Origin: an uncultured Saprospiraceae bacterium
GTDB lineage: Bacteria > Bacteroidota > Bacteroidia > Chitinophagales > Saprospiraceae
DNA length: 38,490 nucleotides
Direction of reading: 5' to 3'
NCBI GenBank assembly: GCA_937967535.1
Contig: CALCMV010000175.1
Coordinates: 1-38,490, forward strand
The notes under the pieces are model-generated. The model ran no database searches, was not told where the DNA came from, and saw nothing but the letters and a program-made list of their open reading frames with translations. The translations under genes and the position numbers were made by a program. Of the stretch, positions 1 to 8,532 are shown piece after piece (within the stretch, counting starts at the first letter, position 1; each line of letters starts with the position of its first letter).

Positions 1-1
1 A

Positions 2-187
2 AGCGATAAACCACTTGATACCTATGCGGTAAGTGTAGATGAAGTGGAAGATTTGACGGGACTTGATTTTTTTGCCGACCTGCCCGATGATATTGAAGAA
101 AAATTAGAAAGAAAATATCAAGTAGGAAGGTGGCCCTTCGACGAAGAACGCTATCGCGAAAGAATTTTCATATGGAATAAACAATAA
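2..187 (+). CDS. C-terminal fragment of DNA/RNA non-specific endonuclease (NucA/NUC1-like), truncated by window start
   Basis: Frame 2 reads SDKPLDTYAVSVDEVEDLTGLDFFADLPDDIEEKLERKYQVGRWPF...NKQ*; the 'VDEVEDLTGLDFFADLPD' tail is typical of the family. Confidence 0.65.
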   Translation, partial: SDKPLDTYAVSVDEVEDLTGLDFFADLPDDIEEKLERKYQVGRWPFDEERYRERIFIWNKQ

Positions 188-576
188 ATTCAAAAAAAAT
201 AAGTTACAAAAAAGAATTTTATCCACAAAAATAATACTTCGTTTTTTTAAGAATTAGCCCAAGTAAATATTCTTTTTATTAAAAAATAAAATAAGTAAAT
301 TGTTCTTTTAATAAATTATAATCATTTAATTTTGTGGAATAATAAAAGATTTTTATAATTATCTTGAATATTCCGAATAATTTCTCTTTATAGTTTAGTG
401 ACTAAATTATACGTCTTTAGTCTTAACATTGAAATTAAAAATGATACATTCTTCATTTAAATGGAGAATCAAAAATATAAAATACATTGTTCATTTTCAG
501 TTCATTAATTATAATGACATTTATTTATAAATAAATATGACAATGTAAAAGATGCTTCATGAGTGCTTAAGTAGAG

Positions 577-613
577 AAAGGTGTTCTTGCTTCCGAGTAA
601 GACACCTTTTTTG
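577..613 (+). terminator. putative rho-independent terminator
   Basis: aaaggtgttcttgcttccgagtaagacaccttttttg: AAAGGTGT/ACACCTTT stem followed by T-run. Confidence 0.5.
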
Positions 614-710
614 TTTTGGAGGGGCAAAATGTAAATGTGAAAAACTTGGCACAATATTTATCAATAATATTTGAATTTAATTGTAAACAGTAAAAACGTT
701 TCATTTCAAG

Positions 711-1214
711 ATGCACAAGATAATACTCATTCTTATTACCCTGATAACATGCTGTACAATAGGTATAGCACAACCTGGAAACAACACACAAAGAGAAGGA
801 AAAGAAGTCTCCGAAACACTCAAAGCGATGAAAGGTGAATGGCGTGTGATGTACAAAATTGTGGGAGATACTATCATATATGACCACCATTATCAACTCA
901 ATCCCGAAACCAATAGATATGAATTGAGAAAAGATACCAGTAGTATACACACATTCAATATTACCAGAGTGGGGCGTACCTCTTATAAAGTTGATAGAGA
1001 AGATAGCTATGGTCAACTCATTGAGAATGACTGGAATGTTTCCAATGGTTCGTGGAGTTTAAAACAAACTTCTAATGGTATTGACCTGCACATTATGGAT
1101 GCCTATTACAAAGGTTGTCCTACGATTGTCAGGCGGATTATAAATGTAAATGACCGACAACTGTGGCTGCAAGACCCGGAAACCGGCATACAATATTACT
1201 ATGTGAAAAGATAA
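711..1214 (+). CDS. secreted hypothetical protein, possibly lipocalin-like
   Basis: 167 aa ORF with signal peptide (MHKIILILITLITCCTIGIAQ) and 'MKGEWRV' start of a small beta-rich protein. Confidence 0.6.
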   Translation: MHKIILILITLITCCTIGIAQPGNNTQREGKEVSETLKAMKGEWRVMYKIVGDTIIYDHHYQLNPETNRYELRKDTSSIHTFNITRVGRTSYKVDREDSYGQLIENDWNVSNGSWSLKQTSNGIDLHIMDAYYKGCPTIVRRIINVNDRQLWLQDPETGIQYYYVKR

Positions 1215-1258
1215 ATTCCGGCTAGGGATTTCATTATCCAATGAACAAGAATAATCGT

Positions 1259-1294
1259 GGGGATTTTGCAATATGCAGAATCCCTATTTTTTTT
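1259..1294 (+). terminator. putative terminator after 711..1214
   Basis: ggggattttgcaatatgcagaatccctatttttttt: hairpin plus T8. Confidence 0.6.
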
Positions 1295-1369
1295 ATGATT
1301 TTGAACAAAACTGTCTGCAATCAATTGTTGTTAAAGAAAATAAACGCTTATTTTTGCAACTTAAAAATT

Positions 1370-1460
1370 GCTGAGAGAGATGAGAGATGTAAGACACGAG
1401 ATAAGAGACATAAATGTTCTTTCTTCTCTCGTCTCAACTTTCATCTCAAGTCTCGTCTCT
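1370..1460. repeat. quasi-palindromic GAGA/CTCGTCTC word array upstream of trxB
   Basis: gctgagagagatgagagatgtaagacacgagataagagac then ctcgtctcaactttcatctcaagtctcgtctctc, a purine arm followed by a complementary pyrimidine arm. Confidence 0.75.
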
Positions 1461-1472
1461 CAAATAAAAATT

Positions 1473-2417
1473 ATGTCAAAAGAAATTGCAAACTGCCTGA
1501 TTATAGGTTCAGGTCCTGCCGGATATACCGCAGCTATATACGCTTCACGCGCCAACCTCAAACCCATACTCTATACCGGACCTGAACCGGGTGGTCAGTT
1601 GATGATTACTACGGATGTTGAGAATTATCCCGGCTACAAAGACGGTATCATGGGACCTCAAATGATGGAAGATTTCAAAGCGCAAGCCGAGCGATTTGGG
1701 ACGGATGTTCGCTACGAAATGATTACAAAAGTCGATTTTTCGGGTTCTCCGCACAAAGTATGGACAGAAGGCGGCGACGAGATGCACGCACATACTATCG
1801 TGATTGCTACGGGGGCAAGTGCCAAATGGCTGGGCTTGGAAAATGAAAAACGCCTTGCCGAATCCGGCGGAGGTGTTTCTGCTTGTGCGGTCTGCGATGG
1901 CTTCTTTTATAAAGGAAAAGACGTAGCGGTAGTTGGTGCAGGTGATACGGCGGCAGAGGAAGCCCTGTATCTTTCCAATCTCTGTCCTACCGTACACATG
2001 TTTGTGCGTCGTGACGAGATGCGTGCCTCCAAAATCATGCAACAACGTGTCGTAGCACGCGAAAATATCAAGATTCACTGGAATACGGAAACCGAAGATA
2101 TTCTTGGTGATACAGAAGTCGAAGCCGTCCGCGTATTCAATAATAAAACGGGCAAAAAGACCGACATTCCACTTTCGGGCTTCTTCGTAGCCATCGGTCA
2201 TAAGCCGAATACAGGCATCTTCAAAGATTGGCTTGATATGGACAAAACGGGCTATATCGTCACCAAAGCCGATAGCTCAAAGACCAATATTTCAGGCGTA
2301 TTTGCAAGCGGCGATGCTCAAGACCACGTATATCGTCAGGCAGTCACCGCCGCAGGTACAGGCTGTATGGCTGCCTTAGATGCCGAGCGTTGGTTAGGCG
2401 AACAAGGAATTGTTTGA
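1473..2417 (+). CDS. trxB: thioredoxin-disulfide reductase
   Basis: MSKEIANCLIIGSGPAGYTAAIYASRANLKPILYTGPEPGGQL...CAVCDG...GDTAAEEA...ASGDAQDHVYRQAVTAAGTGCMAALDAERWL; the supplied ORF start at 1368 runs through the repeat, so ATG at 1473 is preferred. Confidence 0.95.
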   Translation: MSKEIANCLIIGSGPAGYTAAIYASRANLKPILYTGPEPGGQLMITTDVENYPGYKDGIMGPQMMEDFKAQAERFGTDVRYEMITKVDFSGSPHKVWTEGGDEMHAHTIVIATGASAKWLGLENEKRLAESGGGVSACAVCDGFFYKGKDVAVVGAGDTAAEEALYLSNLCPTVHMFVRRDEMRASKIMQQRVVARENIKIHWNTETEDILGDTEVEAVRVFNNKTGKKTDIPLSGFFVAIGHKPNTGIFKDWLDMDKTGYIVTKADSSKTNISGVFASGDAQDHVYRQAVTAAGTGCMAALDAERWLGEQGIV

Positions 2418-2650
2418 GAAAAGAGAAAAGAGAGGTGAGAAAAGAGAAAAGAGAAAAGAGAGGTGAGACGAGAGAAAAGAAACGAGTCATTTCTCTCGGC
2501 TCTTATCTCTCGTCTCTCGTCTCTTATCTCATTTCTCTCGTCTCTCGTCTCTTATCTCGCGTCTCTCGTCTCTTATCTCATTTCTCTCGTCTCTTATCTC
2601 TCGTCTCTTATCTCATTTCTCTCGTCTCACCTCTCTCGTCTCTTTTCTAA
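2415..2650. repeat. long quasi-palindromic GAGACGAGA/TCTCGTCTCTTATCTC word array between convergent genes
   Basis: gagaaaagagaaaagagaggtgag...ctcacctctctcgtctcttttcta outer arms are complementary; the interior has many tctcgtctcttatctcattt units. Confidence 0.9.
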
Positions 2651-3077
2651 AATACTTTCGATAAACAGGCTTTCGGGCGGCAAACTGTAACCACATTACG
2701 GGGTACATCAGATAATCGGTAAGTAGAGTAGGGGTCTTGTACTCAATATCGTCAATGATAGTCGCGCCTGTTTCCGTGCGGATGATGCGATGTTTATGTC
2801 GCCAATTTTTTAGGAAAAATGGTAATTTTATTCCCTCGTCAATAAAATAAACCTCCTCGTCGGTGAGTTTATCTTCCACAATTTTGGCATTCCAATCTTG
2901 CGACAGAAATCCTTTTCCTAATCGAATATGTACTTCATCTCCCGATTTACTTCCATCAAATCTTTTCAATTCTAAAGGCAATAAGGGCGGCTTCAGTGCC
3001 AGAAACAAATCACGGTCAAAGCCTTTGTATACGGTTCGGTAATCTTGTTCAACTTCTGTTTTGAGCAATATTTTCAT
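2613..3077 (-). CDS. SRPBCC-like hypothetical protein; C-terminus encoded by the repeat array
   Basis: 154 aa ORF, MKILLKTEVEQDYRTVYKGFDRDLFLALKPPLLPLELKRFDGSKSGDEVHI...; last 11 residues RKETREVRREK fall in the array. Confidence 0.6.
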   Translation of the reverse strand: MKILLKTEVEQDYRTVYKGFDRDLFLALKPPLLPLELKRFDGSKSGDEVHIRLGKGFLSQDWNAKIVEDKLTDEEVYFIDEGIKLPFFLKNWRHKHRIIRTETGATIIDDIEYKTPTLLTDYLMYPVMWLQFAARKPVYRKYFRKETREVRREK

Positions 3078-3411
3078 ATCAATAAGAATTTGTGCGTAGG
3101 TATTTACTCGTTACTAAATTGGGGTGCACCCCTAAATTGTAGAATTATAAAGTTTTTTTTGAAACAGTGAAAAATAAATATGAAACCCAAAATACAGCAA
3201 TTCTTTAAGTACTGACAATCAATTTAAAATACGTTAATAAAAATATTATGTAGTATTTTACATGATAATTTAAATTTTAATTAATGTATAAAATTATTAA
3301 TTAATCTTAGGTACAATTTTCAAAAGAAATTAGTTACACTCAATTTAATTCATTGATTATCAATTATTTAAAGTAAGTTTAGATGTTTTTTTAGAATGAG
3401 AAATAAAGCAA

Positions 3412-3425
3412 AGGTGCATTAGCAC
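3412..3425. other. hairpin immediately 5' of the group II intron
   Basis: ggtgc-atta-gcacc stem-loop upstream of the GTGCGCC intron start; possible insertion-site hairpin. Confidence 0.4.
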
Positions 3426-3437
3426 CGACCCTATTTG

Positions 3438-4262
3438 GTGCGCCGAGATGTCTTTACTCTAACGATGAAAGTTCCCTAAGAACCTACACGACAAGGAATC
3501 TTAGCTAAGGCAAGGGTGTCTGCTGCGAGGTGGAATCTGAAGGAAGCCGTATGCAAAGTTAGGTTTTAACGGACAGAAATCAGATATAAGGCTCGCTATT
3601 GTCGGGTAGCTGAACCATGAATCAGGAAGCCCAAAAGTTGTGCGGAGACAGCAGGGAATAAATCTGGTCGTTCCGATAGCTATCGAAAAACGAAAGACTT
3701 ACCTCGGGAGGTCTCCTGTCCGAAAGGTTGGGAGAAGTCAGCAGAGCTCATAGTAAGAAAACAAACCTTGTCAAATGAACCTCCATGTAGAGGGTATAAA
3801 AATTAAATGAGGCAAGAGAGGCTGAACCCGAAGGACTGAATTTTCTAACACAAAGAGCAGACTTGTTAATGCGAGACAAGAAAAAACGGGGCATCCCAAC
3901 GGTTGTTGACCGCTTAGTCCAACAAGCGATGCACCAAGAATTAAGCCTATTGTACGAGCCATTATTTAGCGAGTACAGCTATGGCTTTCGTCCTGATCGA
4001 GCGCATTGGACGCAGTCCAACAAGCCAGCCACTACATCGCATCGGGCAAAGAGTGGGTAGTTGATTATAGACTTGAAAAGTTTCTTCGATTATATCAGAG
4101 TTGGTTCGACCAAAATGGTCTATACGCTCTTGAAAATTTACACACTCGGACAAAATGGTTCAACTGTTAGAAGAAACCGTCTTGGTATGTTAAAGCGTAT
4201 GCCGGATGGTGTGGAAGGACGGAAGTAAAGATACTCAATATCTGTACTTCCTCCTACCCGAT
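3438..4262 (+). mobile_element. decayed group II intron with truncated RT
   Basis: 5' GTGCGCC boundary, ribozyme-like leader, reverse-transcriptase fragments, and 3' domain VI-like stem ggaagtaaagat...atctgtacttcctcctacccgat. Confidence 0.7.
3863..4150 (+). pseudogene. group II intron reverse transcriptase remnant
   Basis: RDKKKRGIPTVVDRLVQQAMHQELSLLYEPLFSEYSYGFRPDRA, then another frame VVDYRLEKFFD; no YADD motif, maturase or endonuclease region. Confidence 0.85.
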
Positions 4263-4332
4263 TAACAACGACGTTCCTCTCACCTTCTAAGCAGCATAGC
4301 TGCGACACCCTTATTTCGCATTTTAAGGGTGA

Positions 4333-4350
4333 TTCCGATAGCTATCGGAA
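4333..4350. repeat. perfect 18-nt palindrome TTCCGATAGCTATCGGAA
   Basis: Directly read; a near-copy at 3671-3688 and a related perfect palindrome at 32217-32234. Confidence 0.85.
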
Positions 4351-4556
4351 CTACTCGCCTTTAGTGGTTTGAGTGTTCCAATTTTACAAAGGGAGCCGCA
4401 CCTATACAATAATCTACTGATAATCAGTTTTTTATATTTTTTTCATCAAAATGATTTATAACCTGATTTTGTTGAAAAATTTAAATATAAAATCTACATT
4501 AATATTTATTTAAATGTATTTTTAGCTCATTATCAATACTTAAAGAATTGCTTAAA

Positions 4557-5975
4557 TCAAGGGAAAATACCCAATGAAATATAATCGCTGGCAATTTTTT
4601 CGATAGAATTGACGAAAGCGGCACTTCGCAGGTCTTCTACTTTTTTATTCTTTTTGAGAATATCGCGAATACCGTGATATGCCGTAATCATCGTTTCTTG
4701 CAAACCGGAGCGTACAAGGTCAATCTCATCTGCACCGCGTGTAATCATGGCACGCTCTTTAGCACCGACTTTCTGACCCGTTGTTTTTTCCACCAAACCA
4801 ACGATGTTTTCGTATGTTTGTTGGTCAAAACGTTTTTCCATACGCCCAAAACGCATGTGCGAGAGGTTTTTCAACCACTCAAAATACGATACCGTCACAC
4901 CACCTGCATTGATATACATATCAGGAATAATCAAGACACCTTTTTTGAGCAATATCTCCTCTGCATCCGGTGTTACTGGTCCGTTGGCAGCTTCGGCGAT
5001 GATTTTAGCTTTGATATTTTTTGCATTACCGCCATGAATCTGGTGTTCGAGTGCGGCGGGTACGAGTACATCACATTCGAGTTCGAGTGCTGCTTCGCGA
5101 CTTTTCAGGTTCGTTGCACCCGGAAAATCAAGAATAGAACCCGTTTTCTTACGATGCTTGAGCAGCTTGTGAATATCAATACCATCTTTGCTGTGGATAC
5201 CGCCTTCGTACTCAGATACGCCAATGATTTTGAAACCACCTTCGTCTTGCGAAATCGTACCGGTGTATGAACCTACATTACCCATGCCCTGAATGACCAT
5301 TGTTTTACCTTCAGTACCGGGTTCGAGTCCGAGTGCTTTCATGTCTTCTTTGATGCTCATTGCCTCTTGAAGCGCGTAAAATACACCGCGTCCGGTAGCT
5401 TCTGTACGTCCTCGTATACCGTTGAGTTTTACGGGTTTACCCGTCACACAACCTACGGCATCAATTTCGCCTTTACCGAATGCAAGGTAGGTATCAAGTA
5501 TCCATGCCATCTCTCGCGAGCCTGTACCGTAGTCAGGTGCAGGTACGTCAAGACCGGGACCAATGAAGTTTTTCTTGACCAATTCGGACGCATAACGGCG
5601 CGTAATTTTTTGCAGTTGCCCCACTGTGTAATCACGCGGATTGATTTTCACGCCGCCTTTGGCACCACCAAAGGGTACATCCACAATTGCACATTTGAAA
5701 CTCATCAAAGAAGCCAATGCCATGACTTCATCTTGATTGACATTCGGTGCATAACGAATCCCGCCTTTGGTCGGCAGGCGGTGCTGGCTGTGTTGTACAC
5801 GATAGGCTTCGATGACTTGGTATTCCTTGCCAATTTTGACCGGAAATTGCATCTTGTAGATGGCATTGCAGGCTTTGATTTGTGCCAGCAAGCCGTCGGG
5901 CAGGTTGGTAGCGGCAGCCGCTTTATCAAAGTAATCTTCTACGCCTTTGATAAAGCTATAATGTTTATTAGACAT
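4557..5975 (-). CDS. gdhA: Glu/Leu/Phe/Val dehydrogenase (glutamate dehydrogenase type)
   Basis: VIEAYRVQHSQHRLPTKGGIRYAPNVNQDEVMALASLMSFKCAIVDVPFGGAKGGV...GMGNVGSYT. Confidence 0.93.
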   Translation of the reverse strand: MSNKHYSFIKGVEDYFDKAAAATNLPDGLLAQIKACNAIYKMQFPVKIGKEYQVIEAYRVQHSQHRLPTKGGIRYAPNVNQDEVMALASLMSFKCAIVDVPFGGAKGGVKINPRDYTVGQLQKITRRYASELVKKNFIGPGLDVPAPDYGTGSREMAWILDTYLAFGKGEIDAVGCVTGKPVKLNGIRGRTEATGRGVFYALQEAMSIKEDMKALGLEPGTEGKTMVIQGMGNVGSYTGTISQDEGGFKIIGVSEYEGGIHSKDGIDIHKLLKHRKKTGSILDFPGATNLKSREAALELECDVLVPAALEHQIHGGNAKNIKAKIIAEAANGPVTPDAEEILLKKGVLIIPDMYINAGGVTVSYFEWLKNLSHMRFGRMEKRFDQQTYENIVGLVEKTTGQKVGAKERAMITRGADEIDLVRSGLQETMITAYHGIRDILKKNKKVEDLRSAAFVNSIEKIASDYISLGIFP

Positions 5976-6013
5976 TTGAATAAAATTTTGAATGAATCAT
6001 TTTAGATTGAGCG

Positions 6014-6100
6014 ATTTTTGATTGAATTTTATTTTTTTTACAAAAAAATAATTCAACACGCTTTAATGAATCAAAAATCACGGAATCAAAAATCAAAAAT
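6014..6100. repeat. AATCAAAAATC word array / hairpin between ccmD-like gene and gdhA
   Basis: gatttttgattgaattttattttttttacaaaaaaataattcaac...aatcaaaaatcacggaatcaaaaatcaaaaatt. Confidence 0.75.
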
Positions 6101-6306
6101 TATTTGTCTTCCAATTCGCGTTCGAGGCGACTTACCTTTCTTTCTATATAAAATAGAAATAGCGCAATCCCAATGAAGCTAGCAACGATAATGGCTACGA
6201 CAACATAGATTTTACCGATATTTCTAAAAAAATCAGTTCCACTTCCTTGTGCTAATAATAAATTAGCCGATAGAAGTAGTAAAAAAGATAATACAACTTT
6301 TCTCAT
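6100..6306 (-). CDS. CcmD-like small membrane protein
   Basis: 68 aa, signal or TM segment plus IGKIYVVVAIIVASFIGIALFLFYIERKVSRLERELE; next to ccmC and ccmB. Confidence 0.65.
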   Translation of the reverse strand: MRKVVLSFLLLLSANLLLAQGSGTDFFRNIGKIYVVVAIIVASFIGIALFLFYIERKVSRLERELEDK

Positions 6307-6427
6307 AATGAAAACTTAGGGCAAATTAAAGCAATATTTTAGAATATTCTGCAAAATAATTCGTGGAAATTTCTTTTTTCAATGTCAATAAATTTCTTTT
6401 TTCGGAGTAATGATTTTTTGATGTGTA

Positions 6428-6475
6428 ATAATGTGGTGATTAGTTAATTGGTGATTAGTAATTGGTTAATTCGCA
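6428..6475. repeat. GTGATTAGTTAATTGG word array
   Basis: gtggtgattagttaattggtgattagtaattggttaattcgcaatt. Confidence 0.6.
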
Positions 6476-6621
6476 ATTAAAACTTATTGTAATTATTTTT
6501 AAATTATTTATATCTGATAAATAATTAATTATAAAATTAATTTATTTTAAAATAATAAAAACGCCTATCTAAATAAAAATTTTGCGAAGCAAAATCCAAT
6601 CAAAAATCGAAAATCACGGAA

Positions 6622-7659
6622 TCAAAAATTACTCAATCTTTTTAATCTTAACCAATTAATTCTCCATAATAAATTGGACATCCAAGCTCCAATAAGCATC
6701 ATAGCAATGACACCGGGGTAGAAGACCATTCGCATGGTATTGTCAAGGTCATTGCTGCCGAGTGCAGGGTTGCCGCCGTTGCCCGGATGTAGGCTATCCG
6801 CCAAACGAGGTATGACGAATAATAATGGAATCAGCGAAGCAAAAGCAAAGATATTATAAACGGAGGAAATACGTGCCTGCTTGTCGAGGTCGTCAAATGA
6901 ATCGCGTACCACGAAGTATGCCATATATATAAGGACAGCTACCGCCGCCGTATTTTGCTTGACATCCCAACTCCAATAGGCACCCCAAGTATGCTTTGCC
7001 CATATCGCACCTGTAATCAAACCCAATATTCCGAAAAGTACGCCGACTCGTGCATATGCGGCTGCTCTGACACTATATAATAGGTTATTAGAACTCAAAT
7101 AGACGATGCTATAAATGACCGAAATCAGCATCAATAACATCATCGCAAACCACAAGGGTACATGGAAATAAAGGCTACGGATGGATTCTTCCAAGATATT
7201 TCTAAATGGAAAAGTAATTCCTGCACGCTGATTGAGTGAGTTAATCGCACAACTTTCTGCAAGCTGAATGTTGCCGGGCAATTGATTGATACTCACCGCC
7301 GAAGGTAGCACCGAGTAACCATCTTTTGTACCACTATCCACTACTAATGAGAAATCTGTCGCGCCCTCGAAATACGATACACGACCGGGCAAATCAAATG
7401 CTACGGATATTTTGTTGTCCGAAATTGGTTTGATTTCATTGGCGCATAAAGCATATCCGGTTGTATCGCGTTTGAGCCACACACGCAGGTCGTCTGCTTG
7501 TGTGTAGTGCGTATTGTAGCCGTAAACGGTCATTTCGAGGCGTGTTCCGGTATCGGTTTTGTTCGCGTCAATGTATGCCGTAGCGGGCGAAAGGGGAATC
7601 AACATTCCCGCAATGATTGTGTAGAGCATCAGAACTACGCCCAGTATTTTCCACCACAT
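6622..7659 (-). CDS. ccmC: cytochrome c biogenesis protein CcmC/CcsA-like
   Basis: MWWKILGVVLMLYTIIAGMLIPLSP...IWAKHTWGAYWSWDVKQNTAAVAVLIYMAYFVVR; tryptophan-rich heme-handling motif; ATG at 7659 preferred over 7740, which runs through a repeat. Confidence 0.87.
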   Translation of the reverse strand: MWWKILGVVLMLYTIIAGMLIPLSPATAYIDANKTDTGTRLEMTVYGYNTHYTQADDLRVWLKRDTTGYALCANEIKPISDNKISVAFDLPGRVSYFEGATDFSLVVDSGTKDGYSVLPSAVSINQLPGNIQLAESCAINSLNQRAGITFPFRNILEESIRSLYFHVPLWFAMMLLMLISVIYSIVYLSSNNLLYSVRAAAYARVGVLFGILGLITGAIWAKHTWGAYWSWDVKQNTAAVAVLIYMAYFVVRDSFDDLDKQARISSVYNIFAFASLIPLLFVIPRLADSLHPGNGGNPALGSNDLDNTMRMVFYPGVIAMMLIGAWMSNLLWRINWLRLKRLSNF

Positions 7660-7667
7660 AGTTTTTT

Positions 7668-7735
7668 GTGTTCTTTGTTCTTTGTTCGTTGTACTAAGTT
7701 GTTTCGTAGAACGACGAACAAAGAACATTAGTCTC
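7668..7735. repeat. TTCTTTGTTC/GAACAAAGAA palindromic word array between ccmB and ccmC
   Basis: tgttctttgttctttgttcgttgtactaagttgtttcgtagaacgacgaacaaagaacatta. Confidence 0.75.
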
Positions 7736-8387
7736 TCCATAAATACGGAAAGAGTATAATAACAAGTGTCAATAAAATCACATCAATAGCCAGCAAAATG
7801 CTGATGTCGCGCCAATAAGCCGTATCTTGTATGATTCGAAGGGCATTGGCGGAGAGTTTTACGAGGGTCAGTAAGATGGGGATGACTACGGGGAAGCCCA
7901 TGATTGCCATGAGGGTTGCGCTGTTATTGGCTTTGGCTGCGATAGCGGCAATGAATGTAAATGCAATCGAAAAACCAAGACTGCCCAAGAATAAAATCAG
8001 CGCGAAAAGCCCCGCATCTTTGACCATATTTTGGGTAAAAAAGGACATGGCTACGAAGGTCAATATACTAATTAATCCCAAGAGTAGGGTGTTGTAAAGG
8101 ATTTTTGAGAGAATGATTGCCGTTGGATGCGCGAGGGTGTAGAAGTAGAGTTGTCGGCGACTGTTTTCTTGTACAAAACTTTTGACCACCGCATTAATTG
8201 AAGCAAATAACATGATTATCCAAAACAATACATTCCAAGTCTTCGCATCTACACGCACGAAAGCAATATACACCACAAACACCGTCGAAAGCACATAAAG
8301 CAAAATACCGCCTATCGCGTATTTTTGCCGCCATTCGAGTATGGCTTCCTTTCTTAGTAAAACGAAAATATCGTGGACTAATTGCAT
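7728..8387 (-). CDS. ccmB: heme exporter protein B
   Basis: FVLLRKEAILEWRQKYAIGGILLYVLSTVFVVYIAF...KSFVQENSRRQLYFYTLAHPTAIILSKILYN. Confidence 0.87.
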   Translation of the reverse strand: MQLVHDIFVLLRKEAILEWRQKYAIGGILLYVLSTVFVVYIAFVRVDAKTWNVLFWIIMLFASINAVVKSFVQENSRRQLYFYTLAHPTAIILSKILYNTLLLGLISILTFVAMSFFTQNMVKDAGLFALILFLGSLGFSIAFTFIAAIAAKANNSATLMAIMGFPVVIPILLTLVKLSANALRIIQDTAYWRDISILLAIDVILLTLVIILFPYLWRD

Positions 8388-8532
8388 CGGGGCAAAGGTA
8401 CTTCAAATCATTGTATTTTGAGACGATGATATGAAAAAGTCTATCAAATTTGGCTTAGTTTCGCATCTAGTATTCAAAACTGTTATTCGCATTTTTTGTA
8501 TTTATTGTGTAATTTTGTAAAAAATGTAATTT

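Noticed and set aside
219-227. Perfect DnaA box TTATCCACA in an AT-rich stretch
   Set aside because: Single box; not enough for an origin and expected occasionally by chance.
2390-2690. ORFs 2390..2650 and 2463..2690 (Ser/Leu/Arg/Lys-rich)
   Set aside because: Translations of the word array only (SLVSYLISLVSRLLSR); no evidence of a gene.
5367-6005. Long plus-strand ORFs opposite gdhA (also 36343..37185 opposite ftsK, 15323..15832 opposite A2M, 22048..22686 opposite nnr)
   Set aside because: Shadow ORFs antisense to well-supported genes; translations lack family motifs and are Phe/Cys-rich.
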